Positions 26,222 to 34,211 of a stretch of 64,000 nucleotides of DNA are shown here, one piece after another; the stretch's first letter is position 1, and each line of letters opens with the position of its first letter. Where the stretch lies: NCBI RefSeq assembly GCF_022761035.1, contig NZ_JAKWJP010000001.1, forward strand, positions 124,001 through 188,000. Direction: 5' to 3'. The notes under the pieces are model-generated. The model saw nothing but the letters and a program-made list of their open reading frames with translations, was not told the origin of the DNA and made no database searches. The stretch comes from Microbacterium sp. SS28. Its GTDB lineage: Bacteria > Actinomycetota > Actinomycetes > Actinomycetales > Microbacteriaceae. A program made the translations under genes and the position numbers.

Positions 26222-27196
26222 ATGCCCGAATCGACACCGCGGGTCGCGGTCTACCTCGACTTCGACAACATCGTGATGTCCTGGTACGACCGCGTGCACG
26301 GACGCAACTCGTACTCGCGCGACCGCCAGCGCATCGCCGAGCAGACGACAGACCCCGAGATCGCGCAGCGGCTCACGGCCGCGACCGTCGACGTCGGCGC
26401 GATCATCGACTACGCAGCATCCTTCGGCACCCTCGTTCTGACGCGGGCGTACGCCGACTGGTCCTCGCCCGTCAACGCCGTGTACCGCAGCCAGCTCGTC
26501 GCGCGCGCTGTCGACCTCGTGCAGCTGTTCCCGGCCGCCGCGTACGCCAAGAACGGCGCCGACATCCGGCTCGCCGTCGACGCCGTCGAGGACATGTTCC
26601 GGCTGCCCGATCTCACGCACGTCGTGATCGTCGCGGGCGACAGCGACTACGTGCCGCTCGCGCAGCGCTGCAAGCGCCTGGGTCGTTTCGTCGTAGGCGT
26701 CGGCGTCGCGGGATCGACCGCGAAGTCGCTCGCCGCCGCGTGCGACCAGTTCGACTCGTACGACTCGCTTCCAGGCGTCACGGTCCCCACGAGACCCAAG
26801 GCAGCCGCGGCGGCGGTTTCGACCGTGACGGCGCCCGCGCCGCCGACCGGCACTCCGACGACGGAGGCCGCGCCGACGGGGCGACGCCGGAAGAAGCCGC
26901 CGGAGGAGCCGATCGCCGAACCTGCCGACGATCAGCCCGAAGAGCCGACCGAAGAGCAGCTCGAAGGCACCTCCGCCGTGCTGCTGGACCGGGCCCTGCG
27001 CCTCGAGAACGTCCGTACCGATGAGGAGTGGCTACACCTGTCGGCAGTCAAGAACCTGCTCAAGCGCATGGACCCGTCGTTCAGCGAGAAGGCGCTCGGC
27101 CACCGGTCGTTCTCGGACTTCGTGAAGGCGCATCCGGATGTCGCCGAGATCGACGAGTCGACGAACATCGTGCGTGTGCGGCTCGTCGGCCGCTGA
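26222..27196 (+). CDS. NYN (PIN-like) domain protein with C-terminal OST-HTH/LOTUS-like domain
   Basis: A 324-residue predicted RNA-binding or RNase protein. Residues 1-180 are a NYN/LabA-like PIN fold with acidic metal-site residues in VAVYLDFDNIV, KNGADIRLAVDAVEDM and VVIVAGDSDYVPLAQRCKRLGR. A Pro/Ala/Glu-rich linker (about 185-250) leads to a C-terminal domain (AVLLDRALRLENVRTDEEWLHLSAVKNLLKRMDPSFSEKALGHRSFSDFVKAHPDVAEI) that fits the OST-HTH/LOTUS pattern of structured-RNA binding. This NYN plus LOTUS pairing is widespread in bacteria but poorly characterised. It ends before a strong terminator. Confidence 0.9.
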   Translation: MPESTPRVAVYLDFDNIVMSWYDRVHGRNSYSRDRQRIAEQTTDPEIAQRLTAATVDVGAIIDYAASFGTLVLTRAYADWSSPVNAVYRSQLVARAVDLVQLFPAAAYAKNGADIRLAVDAVEDMFRLPDLTHVVIVAGDSDYVPLAQRCKRLGRFVVGVGVAGSTAKSLAAACDQFDSYDSLPGVTVPTRPKAAAAAVSTVTAPAPPTGTPTTEAAPTGRRRKKPPEEPIAEPADDQPEEPTEEQLEGTSAVLLDRALRLENVRTDEEWLHLSAVKNLLKRMDPSFSEKALGHRSFSDFVKAHPDVAEIDESTNIVRVRLVGR

Positions 27197-27200
27197 CGCC

Positions 27201-27228
27201 GACCGCCTACGTACGACCGCCTACGTAC
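27201..27228. repeat. Two-copy 14-bp tandem repeat
   Basis: GACCGCCTACGTAC occurs twice head to tail just after the NYN stop, each copy containing palindromic TACGTA. Too short to say more; it could be a regulator site or replication slippage. Confidence 0.6.
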
Positions 27229-27242
27229 GACCGCTGACGATG

Positions 27243-27280
27243 CGACGCAGCCCCGAGGCGAGTGCCTCGGGGCTGCGTCG
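27243..27280. terminator. Bidirectional terminator hairpin (NYN / citrate transporter)
   Basis: A perfect 17-bp stem with a GAGT loop: left arm 27243-27259 (CGACGCAGCCCCGAGGC), right arm 27264-27280. It lies between convergent genes. There is no U-tract, as is common for actinobacterial terminators. Confidence 0.85.
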
Positions 27281-27294
27281 TGCCGGGTGAGCGG

Positions 27295-28830
27295 TCAGGC
27301 CGCGAACGGAATAGCCCCCACGAGCACGCCGACCGCGAGCATCACGAGCGACACGACCGTCGCGCGCCACAGGACCTTCTTGTGGTGGTCGCCGAGGTTG
27401 ACGCTCGCGAGCGAGACGAGCAGCAGGATCGCCGGGACGAGCGGGCTCTGCAGGTGCACGGGCTGGCCCGTGATCGAGGCGCGCGCCATCTCGACGGGCT
27501 CGATGCCGTACGCCGATGCGCTCTCGGCGAGGATCGGGAGGATCCCGTAGTAGAACGCGTCGTTGGACATGAAGAACGTGAACGGGATCGACAGGATGCC
27601 CGTGATGACCGCGAGCGAGGGGCCGAGGGATGCCGGGATCACCGTCGTGATCCACGACGCCATGGCGTCGACCATGCCCGTGCCGTTCAGGACGCCGACG
27701 AGCACGCCGGCGGCGAGGACCATCGAGACGACGCCGACGATGCTCGGCGCGTGTGCGACGATCTCGTCCGCCTGGCCCTTGATCTTCGGGAAGTTGACGA
27801 CGAGCGCGACGGCGGCACCGACCATGAAGACGTAGGGCAGCGGGAAGATGTCGAGGATGAGCAGCACCATGAGCCCGACGGTCAGCGCGAGGTTGAACCA
27901 GATGAGCTTGGGCCGCAGCGTGGGGCGACGGGGGTCGAGGACCGTGTCGGCCATCGCGGTGTCGGCGGCGTCGACGAGGTCGGCCGCGAGGACCGCGGTG
28001 CGCGCACCCGCGACCGTCACGAGGTTGCCCGTCCGCAGCGACGCGCGGGCGCCCGGCTTGGGGTCGGCGCCGCGGAAGATGCGGGGCGCCGAGAACCCGC
28101 GCCATCCGCCGGCCTCGGCGTCGATGCGCGTCGTGTCGACGAGCCCGAGCCGACGGCGCTCGGCAAGTCCCAGCATCCATGCGAACGTCAGCGACACGAT
28201 GAGACCGGCTGCGAGCGAGGGCAGCATCGGCACGAAGATGTCGGTCGGCTCGAGGCCGAGCGCCGTCGCGGCGCGGACCGTGGGACCGCCCCACGGCACG
28301 ATGTTGAGCGTGCCGTTCATGAGTCCCGCGACGCACGTCAGGACGACGGGGCTCATGCCGAGACGCAGGTAGATGGGCAGCATCGCGGACGTCGTGATGA
28401 TGAACGTCGTCGACCCGTCGCCGTCGAGCGAGACGGCGCCGGCCAGCAGCGCCGTGCCGAGCACGACCTTGGCGGGGTCATTGCCGAGCAGCCGTGTGAT
28501 GAAGCGGATGAGCGGATCGAAGAGCCCGACGTCGATCATGATGCCGAAGTACATGATCGCGAACATGAGCAGCGCTGCCGTCGGCGCCATGTTGCCGATC
28601 GCGTCGATGATCATGTCGCCGAGGCCGAGTCCGGCGCCCGCGAAGAGGCCGAAGATCGTCGGCACGAGGATGAGCGCGACCATGGGTGTGAGCCGCCGCG
28701 TCATGATGAGGGCCATGAACGTGAGGATCATCGTGAAGCCGAGGGCGACGAGGATCCCCTCGGAGGGCACGAAGGCGACGGAGTATGCCTCCTCCGCGGA
28801 GGCCGCCGCCTGAAGAGCTGTCACTTGCAT
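27295..28830 (-). CDS. CitMHS family citrate:metal(H+) symporter
   Basis: A 511-residue inner-membrane transporter with about 11-12 hydrophobic spans, matching CitM/CitH of the CitMHS family, which import citrate complexed with a divalent metal. Family segments: LGFTMILTFMALIMTRRLTPMVALILVPTIFGL, FAIMYFGIMIDVGLFDPLI, AGAVSLDGDGSTTFIITTSAMLPIYLRLGMSP, LMNGTLNIVPWGGPTVRAATAL and FMSNDAFYYGILPI. I chose ATG 28830 because AAGGAG is 7 nt upstream; an in-frame start 9 codons earlier lacks support. Divergent from a citrate-type two-component system, its probable regulator. Metal specificity cannot be told. Confidence 0.95.
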   Translation of the reverse strand: MQVTALQAAASAEEAYSVAFVPSEGILVALGFTMILTFMALIMTRRLTPMVALILVPTIFGLFAGAGLGLGDMIIDAIGNMAPTAALLMFAIMYFGIMIDVGLFDPLIRFITRLLGNDPAKVVLGTALLAGAVSLDGDGSTTFIITTSAMLPIYLRLGMSPVVLTCVAGLMNGTLNIVPWGGPTVRAATALGLEPTDIFVPMLPSLAAGLIVSLTFAWMLGLAERRRLGLVDTTRIDAEAGGWRGFSAPRIFRGADPKPGARASLRTGNLVTVAGARTAVLAADLVDAADTAMADTVLDPRRPTLRPKLIWFNLALTVGLMVLLILDIFPLPYVFMVGAAVALVVNFPKIKGQADEIVAHAPSIVGVVSMVLAAGVLVGVLNGTGMVDAMASWITTVIPASLGPSLAVITGILSIPFTFFMSNDAFYYGILPILAESASAYGIEPVEMARASITGQPVHLQSPLVPAILLLVSLASVNLGDHHKKVLWRATVVSLVMLAVGVLVGAIPFAA

Positions 28831-28978
28831 CTCGACTCCTTCGTCTTCCACACCCACGTGGTGTGCGATTCGAGATGGTAGGCAGGGCCTGCCGCGCCGC
28901 GCGCGCTATCTCGCATTGCCGTGCGTTCTGCGCGTAGCGTTGGTTCAGCGCATTCTGCTCATGGACGGAGGTGGTGCC
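28831..28978. promoter_or_regulatory. Divergent control region, citrate transporter / sensor kinase
   Basis: This 148-bp gap holds a near-palindrome with arms CACAC and GTGTG around CCACGTG (about 28849-28865), a perfect GGCAGG-G-CCTGCC palindrome at 28881-28893, and inverted CGAGAT/ATCTCG copies at 28871 and 28908. TAGCGT at about 28934-28939 may be the -10 box of the kinase gene. These are candidate binding sites for the adjacent response regulator. Confidence 0.5.
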
Positions 28979-30616
28979 GTGCGATTCGCGACGCGGGTGC
29001 TCATACTCCAGCTCGCGACGGTGGCCGCCGTCGTCGCGGTGTGCACGGCGGTCTTCGTGGTCCTCGGCATCCAGCAGCTGCGCGAGGAATCCGAGGCGTC
29101 CGCGCTCAACATCGCGCGCACCGTGGCCGAGGACCCCGACGTGCGCCGCCTGGTCGCCGAATTCTCCGCGGACCCCGGGACACCGGATGCCGCCGACCTC
29201 CGCGGCGGCGACCTGCAGGTCATCGCGGCCGCCGTGAGCGCCCGTACCGACGCCCTGTTCGTCGTGATCGCCGATGACCACGGCATCCGGCTCGCGCATC
29301 CCAACCAGGACCTGCTCGGAGAGCAGGTGAGCACGCCGTTCGAGGACGTGCTGCGGGGCGAGGAGGTCGTCGACTGGGAGCGCGGCACGCTGGGCGAGTC
29401 CGCCCGCGCCAAGGTGCCGGTCTACGCCCCCGATGCCGCCGACGAGGCCCCCGTGGGCGAGGTCAGCGTCGGCTTCGAGCGGGCGAGCGTCTTCGACGAC
29501 CTCCCCGCGCTCCTCGGAGGAATCGCGATCGCCGCCGCGGCGGCCCTCGGGATCGGCGCGCTCGCCGCGCTGCTCATCCGTCGCCGCTGGGAGCGCCTCA
29601 CGCTCGGCCTGCAGCCCGAGGAGCTCGTGGGCCTCGTGCAGAACCAGGCCGCCGTCCTCGACGGCGTGGGCGACGGCGTCGTCGCGCTCGATGCGGCGGG
29701 CGTCGTCCGCGTCTGCAACGCGTCGGCGGCACGGATGCTGGGCCTCGACGATCCCGTCGGCCGACGCCTCGACGAGCTCGACGTGCCGCAGGACGTGCTC
29801 GCCGTCGTCTCGGAGCGGACGCCCCGCGACGGCATCCTGGTCGGAGACCGCGTGCTGTATCTCGATGCGCACCCCGTCCTCCGAGACGGGCAGTCGCTCG
29901 GCGACGTGCTCATCGTGCGAGACCGCACCGACCTCGTCGCGCTCGCGGAGCGGCTCGAGACCGTCCGCGCCATGACGAGCGCGCTGCGGGTGCAGCGCCA
30001 CGAGTTCGCCAACCGGCTCCATGTCGCGACGGGCCTCATCGACGCGCAGCGGCCCGGCGAGGCGCGCGCGTTCCTCGCCGAGCAGCTCGGCCGCGGCCCG
30101 GTCGACTTCCCCGTCGAGGGACTCGAGCGCATCGCCGACCCGCTCCTGCAGTCCTTCGTGGGCGCCAAGGCGATCGAGGCGAGCGAGCGCGGCGTCGAGC
30201 TGCACATCGCCGACGACACGTTGCTGCACGGCACGCTCGCAGCGGCGGAGGACGTCGCGGCCGTCGTCGGGAACCTGCTCGACAACGCGATCACCGCCGC
30301 CGTGCGCGGAGAGCCGCCCCGCGTCGTCGAGCTCGCACTGCTCGACGACGGCGCCGAGCTCGTCGCGACGGTCGCCGACTCGGGTCCCGGCATCGCCGAG
30401 GGGGTCGAGGTCTTCGCGGCGCCCGGCGCCGTCGCGGACAGCGCGCCCGACCGCGTGCACGGGCACGGCATCGGGCTGCGGCTCGCGCGCGAGCTCGCGC
30501 GCCGGCGCGGCGGCGACGTGTGGATCATCGAGCGCACGCGTACCGAGGGCGGCGCGGTCTTCGGCGCGCGACTGCCCGGCGTCATGCGCGCGACGAAGGA
30601 GGACGTGACACCATGA
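28979..30616 (+). CDS. Sensor histidine kinase, CitA/DcuS family
   Basis: A 545-residue membrane sensor. Residues 6-30 form the first membrane helix, followed by an extracytoplasmic sCache/PAS-like sensor (about 35-175), a second helix (GGIAIAAAAALGIGALAALLI), a cytoplasmic PAS domain, then the DcuS/CitA-type kinase core: H341 in RVQRHEFANRLHVATGLI, N-box NLLDNAI from N432, and DSGPGI and GHGIGLRLAREL for ATP binding. GTG at 28979 is chosen for the GGAGG 8 nt upstream; an ATG 6 codons earlier is possible. The family senses external citrate or C4-dicarboxylates. Start codon of the response regulator overlaps its stop by 4 bp. Confidence 0.94.
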   Translation: MRFATRVLILQLATVAAVVAVCTAVFVVLGIQQLREESEASALNIARTVAEDPDVRRLVAEFSADPGTPDAADLRGGDLQVIAAAVSARTDALFVVIADDHGIRLAHPNQDLLGEQVSTPFEDVLRGEEVVDWERGTLGESARAKVPVYAPDAADEAPVGEVSVGFERASVFDDLPALLGGIAIAAAAALGIGALAALLIRRRWERLTLGLQPEELVGLVQNQAAVLDGVGDGVVALDAAGVVRVCNASAARMLGLDDPVGRRLDELDVPQDVLAVVSERTPRDGILVGDRVLYLDAHPVLRDGQSLGDVLIVRDRTDLVALAERLETVRAMTSALRVQRHEFANRLHVATGLIDAQRPGEARAFLAEQLGRGPVDFPVEGLERIADPLLQSFVGAKAIEASERGVELHIADDTLLHGTLAAAEDVAAVVGNLLDNAITAAVRGEPPRVVELALLDDGAELVATVADSGPGIAEGVEVFAAPGAVADSAPDRVHGHGIGLRLARELARRRGGDVWIIERTRTEGGAVFGARLPGVMRATKEDVTP

Positions 30617-31260
30617 CCACCGGCATCCGTGTGCTCGTCGTCGACGACGACTTCCGCGTCGCGGGACTGCACCGCGACATCGTCGACGCGCGTCCGGGAT
30701 TCACGGCGCTGGAGCCGGTCGGGACCGTCTCGCGGGCGCGGGTGGCCGTGCGCGACGAGCGCCCCGACCTCGTCCTCGTCGACGCGTACCTGCCCGACGG
30801 CGACGGGATCGAGCTCGTGCGCGCGCTCGACGTCGACGCTGTCGTCCTGTCGGCCGCGAGCGACGCCGCGACGCTGCGCCGCGCGTTGCGGGCGGGTGCG
30901 CTCGCCTACCTCATCAAGCCCTTCGAGTCGCGGGCACTCGCCGACCTGCTCGACCGCTACGCGCGCTACCGCAATCTCATGCAGGGCGGAGAGGTGCTCG
31001 TGCAGGAGGACCTCGATCGGGCGCTGTCGATCCTGCACGGCAGCGAAGCGCCGTCCCTCTCGCGGACGGCGACGGAGCAGCTCATCCTCGAGTCGCTCGA
31101 CGGCGAGGGCGCGTCCGCATCCGAGGTGGCCGACCGCTCCGGCGTGTCGCGCGCGACGGCGCAGCGCCACCTCGCGGCGCTCGCGGCGCGGGGCGTCATC
31201 GAGGTGCGCCTGCGCTACGGGACGACGGGCCGTCCCGAGCACCGCTACCTCCGCCGCTGA
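30613..31260 (+). CDS. Response regulator, CitB/DcuR family
   Basis: A 215-residue transcription factor. The receiver domain has acidic VVDDDFRVAG, the phospho-acceptor D57 in LVLVDAYLPDGDG, and the conserved lysine in YLIKPFESRAL. The C-terminal winged-helix segment (SASEVADRSGVSRATAQRHLAALAARGVIEVRLRYGTTGRPEHRYL) fits CitB-type regulators. It is coupled by ATGA to the sensor kinase. The likely target is the divergent citrate transporter, which is inference from context. Confidence 0.94.
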   Translation: MTTGIRVLVVDDDFRVAGLHRDIVDARPGFTALEPVGTVSRARVAVRDERPDLVLVDAYLPDGDGIELVRALDVDAVVLSAASDAATLRRALRAGALAYLIKPFESRALADLLDRYARYRNLMQGGEVLVQEDLDRALSILHGSEAPSLSRTATEQLILESLDGEGASASEVADRSGVSRATAQRHLAALAARGVIEVRLRYGTTGRPEHRYLRR

Positions 31261-31272
31261 CGCGTCCCGCCG

Positions 31273-32100
31273 TCAGCCGCGCGGCGGGGCGACCTCGGCG
31301 AGGAAGCCGAGCAGCGCGGTGTTGAACGCCTTGGGCTGCTCGATGTTGGCGGCGTGCCCGTCGTTCGGGATGACGACGAACCGCCCGTGCGGTGCGAGCG
31401 CAGCGGATGTCGCGGCATGGGCGCTCGGCCAGAACTCGCTCTCGGCGCCTGCCACGAAGAGCACCGGCACGTCGGTGCCGGCGATCACGGGTCGCCAGTC
31501 TGCCTTCGCGTGGTCGGCGAGCAGCGTGAGCTCGCCGGGCGTGAGTTCGCGCTCGGCGCCCTTCATCGCGCGCAGGAGCCGCACGAGGCGCATGCCGCGC
31601 TTCGCGATGGGCGTGCCCTTGCCTGTGTCGGGGATGCTCTCGGCGAAGTAAGTGTCGACGTTGGACGCGTCGTAGCCGTAGAACCCGAGCGGCCACTCGG
31701 ACGTGTTGAGCATCTTCGGCGTCTGGTCGACGATCGCGACGGCGCTGACCCGCGCCGCGCCGGTCTGCCCGAGGTACGACCAGATCGTGTTGCCGCCCAT
31801 CGAGCCGCCCACGAGCACGACATCGTGCAGATCGAGGCCGTCGAGCACCTCGCGCACATCCGCCCCGCGCCGCGCCATGTCGACACCCGACGCGGGTCGC
31901 TCGGCGGCACCATGGCCGCGCAGGTCCACGACGAGCACGCGGTATCCCGCCTTCGCGAGGGGTTCGACCTGGTACAGCCAGCTCGTCCCCGCGGCCTTGA
32001 AGCCCGCGAGCAGCACGACGGGTCGCCCTGACGGATCGCCGTGCTCCGTGTACTCGAGGCGGACGCCGTCGTCCGTCGTCAGGGATGCCATCGTGCTCAT
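31273..32100 (-). CDS. Alpha/beta hydrolase
   Basis: A 275-residue alpha/beta-hydrolase fold enzyme. Seen: VVLLAGFKAAGTSWLYQVEPLAKAGYRVLVVDLRGHG (oxyanion region and strand 4), nucleophile elbow VLVGGSMGGN with Ser, an acid residue probably in VPVLFVAGAESEFW, and histidine in IPNDGHAAN. Substrate unknown; esterase-like or aryl-ester hydrolase relatives are common. Its ATG overlaps the stop of the upstream FAD oxidase by 4 bp, so the two are cotranslated and perhaps act on related metabolites. Confidence 0.9.
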   Translation of the reverse strand: MSTMASLTTDDGVRLEYTEHGDPSGRPVVLLAGFKAAGTSWLYQVEPLAKAGYRVLVVDLRGHGAAERPASGVDMARRGADVREVLDGLDLHDVVLVGGSMGGNTIWSYLGQTGAARVSAVAIVDQTPKMLNTSEWPLGFYGYDASNVDTYFAESIPDTGKGTPIAKRGMRLVRLLRAMKGAERELTPGELTLLADHAKADWRPVIAGTDVPVLFVAGAESEFWPSAHAATSAALAPHGRFVVIPNDGHAANIEQPKAFNTALLGFLAEVAPPRG

Positions 32101-33482
32101 GCTCCGTTCGGGAAGGCTTTGCCGGGGTTCAGGATGCCGCGCGGATCGAACGCGCGCTTGATCGCCGCGTGCAGGTCCAGCACGACGGGGCTCAGCTCCT
32201 CCGCCGCGCCGGGGAGCTTGAGGAGGCCGACGCCGTGCTCCCCCGTCACCGTGCCACCGAGGGCGCGGCAGTCCTCGACGATGCGGTCGAACGCGCGCTT
32301 GGCCCGCCGCTTCGCGTCGTCGTCGCCCTCCGGCGCGATGATGAGCGGATGCAGGTTGCCGTCGCCGGCGTGGGCGATGTTCGCGATCACGACGCCCTCG
32401 TCGGCCGCCGCGCGCTCGATGCGGGCGAGCATCTCCGGCACCGCCGCACGAGGGACGCACACGTCCTCCGTGAGCACGGGACCGAGTCTCTCGAGCGCCG
32501 GATACGCGAGCCGCCGGGCTGCGAACAGCCGCGCGATCTCGTCGGGATCCGTCGCACGCTCGACCTGCGCTCCCCCGGCCTCGAGGAAAATGTCCTCGAT
32601 CCGCTGAGCGAGCTCCTCGCCCCGCGCCCCCGGCTCGTCGACCTTCGAGAGCAGGAGCGCCTGGGCCCCCTCCGGCAGCTGCCAGCCCTGCCACTGCGCG
32701 ACGGCATCGAGGCACGTGCGGTCGATGAGCTCGAGCGCCGACGGGATGATGCCGGCCGCCGACACGGCGGCGACGGCCCGTCCGGCAGCCGGCAGCGAAC
32801 CGAAGTAGCCGACGATCGCGCGCTCCTCGCGGCCGCCGAGAGGCAGCAGCCGGAGGGTCGCCTCGACGACGACGCCGAGGGTGCCTTCGGAACCGACGAG
32901 CAGGCCAGTGAGGTCGTAGCCGGTCACTCCCTTGGCGGTCGTGCGGCCGACCGTCGCGACGCGGCCGTCGGCGAGGACAGCCGTGAGCCCGAGCACGTAG
33001 TCGCGCGTCACGCCGTACTTGACGCAGCAGATGCCGCCCGCGTTGGTCGCGACGTTGCCGCCGATCGTCGAGATCGACTGGCTCGCGGGGTCGGGTGGGT
33101 ACCACAGCCCGACCTCGGCGACGTGTCGCCGCAGGTCGTCGTTGAGCACGCCGGCCTGCACGACGGCGTAGCGCTCGTCCACGTCGACGCGGACGATGGC
33201 GTCCATGCGCTCGAGCGAGAGGACGAGGCATCCGCTCATCGCGTTCGCCCCGCCCGACAGACCCGTTCCCGCACCGCGCGGCACGACGGGCGCGCCGTGG
33301 GCCGCCGCGATGCGCATCGTCTGCACGACGTCCTGCGTCGAGGTGGCGAACACGACGGCCGCGGGCAGCGCGTAGTCGGCCCACTCGGCATCGTCGTGGC
33401 TGCAGCGTTCGAGGGTTTCGGGATCGGTGTCGACGCATCCTTCGGGAAGGGCGGCGATCAGTTCTTCGACAACGTCGTCCAT
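32097..33482 (-). CDS. FAD-linked oxidase (GlcD / D-lactate dehydrogenase-like)
   Basis: A 461-residue flavoprotein of the PCMH/VAO fold oxidising a 2-hydroxy acid such as D-lactate or glycolate. N-terminal FAD domain has VVPRGAGTGLSGGANA, STIGGNVATNAGGICCVKYGVTRDYVLGL and GSEGTLGVVVEATLRL; the C-terminal FAD-oxidase domain has ANIAHAGDGNLHPLI and TGEHGVGLLK. Full length for GlcD. The exact substrate and electron acceptor are not evident. A TAGCAT hexamer lies 10 nt before the ATG, possibly giving a leader of a few nucleotides. Confidence 0.93.
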   Translation of the reverse strand: MDDVVEELIAALPEGCVDTDPETLERCSHDDAEWADYALPAAVVFATSTQDVVQTMRIAAAHGAPVVPRGAGTGLSGGANAMSGCLVLSLERMDAIVRVDVDERYAVVQAGVLNDDLRRHVAEVGLWYPPDPASQSISTIGGNVATNAGGICCVKYGVTRDYVLGLTAVLADGRVATVGRTTAKGVTGYDLTGLLVGSEGTLGVVVEATLRLLPLGGREERAIVGYFGSLPAAGRAVAAVSAAGIIPSALELIDRTCLDAVAQWQGWQLPEGAQALLLSKVDEPGARGEELAQRIEDIFLEAGGAQVERATDPDEIARLFAARRLAYPALERLGPVLTEDVCVPRAAVPEMLARIERAAADEGVVIANIAHAGDGNLHPLIIAPEGDDDAKRRAKRAFDRIVEDCRALGGTVTGEHGVGLLKLPGAAEELSPVVLDLHAAIKRAFDPRGILNPGKAFPNGA

Positions 33483-33495
33483 GGCGCTGTCGATG

Positions 33496-34197
33496 CTAGC
33501 CGTCCCGGCGCGCCGCGATGACCTCGTCGACCCAGGCGGGCACGACCTCGCTCGCGCGCCCCGCGCGCACGTCGTCGAACGGCACGAGCGCGTCGGTCGG
33601 AGCCAGGTTGAGCTCGACCGTGCGCGCCGCGAACGCCGCCGCCAGCGCGACGTACCCGGCCGCGGGATACACGGCGCCCGACGTCCCGATCGAGACGAAC
33701 ACGTCGCATGCGACGATCGCCTGCTCGATGCGGTCCAGCTCGTACGGCAGCTCACCGAACCAGACGACGTCGGGGCGCAGCATCCGCTCTCCGCAGACCG
33801 GGCAGGGCGGGCGATCGATGAGGTCGCGCGTCCAGTCCGGCCGGGCGCCGCACGCAGTGCACAGGGCGCGGCGCAGCTCGCCGTGCATGTGCACGAGGTT
33901 GCGGCTGCCGGCGCGCTCGTGCAGATCGTCGACGTTCTGCGTCACGACGAGCAGGTCGTGGCCGATCGCCCCCTCGAGGCGAGCCAGCGCGCGATGCGCC
34001 GGATTGGGGCGGACGGATGCCACTCCCCTGCGCCGCTCGTCGTAGAAACGCAGGACGAGGTCGGGGTCGGCGTCGAAGCCCTCCGGCGTTGCGACGTCCT
34101 CGACGCGGTGACCCTCCCAGAGCCCGTCGGCATCGCGGAAGGTCGGCACGCCGCTCTCCGCCGAGATGCCCGCTCCCGTCAGCACGACGATCCGCAT
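33496..34197 (-). CDS. NAD-dependent protein deacylase, class III sirtuin (CobB-like)
   Basis: A 233-residue sirtuin removing acyl groups from lysine with NAD. Seen: VVLTGAGISAESGVPTFRDADGLWE, TQNVDDLHERAG, catalytic His in HMHGEL, zinc cysteines CTAC and CPVC, VVWFGELPY, and the C-terminal NLAPTD. The FYDERRR segment carries the Tyr-x-x-Arg pair that in class III (SIRT5/CobB-like) sirtuins recognises succinyl and malonyl lysine, so desuccinylase activity is likely. Divergent from the DUF4921 gene with only 14 bp between start codons. A CACAAT hexamer lies 6 nt before the ATG. Confidence 0.95.
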   Translation of the reverse strand: MRIVVLTGAGISAESGVPTFRDADGLWEGHRVEDVATPEGFDADPDLVLRFYDERRRGVASVRPNPAHRALARLEGAIGHDLLVVTQNVDDLHERAGSRNLVHMHGELRRALCTACGARPDWTRDLIDRPPCPVCGERMLRPDVVWFGELPYELDRIEQAIVACDVFVSIGTSGAVYPAAGYVALAAAFAARTVELNLAPTDALVPFDDVRAGRASEVVPAWVDEVIAARRDG

Positions 34198-34199
34198 GG

Positions 34200-34209
34200 C
34201 ACCATTGTG
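34200..34209. promoter_or_regulatory. Weak divergent -10 pair, sirtuin / DUF4921
   Basis: CACCATTGTG gives CACCAT on plus (6 nt before the GTG at 34212) and CACAAT on minus (6 nt before the ATG at 34197). Only the key A2 and T6 positions match well. Suggestive, not strong. Confidence 0.3.
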
Positions 34210-34211
34210 AC

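Noticed and set aside
27262..28881. Long plus-strand open frame of about 539 codons opposite the citrate transporter
   Set aside because: It is an Arg/Asp/His-rich antisense frame typical of high-GC DNA and lies exactly over a transporter with clear family motifs.
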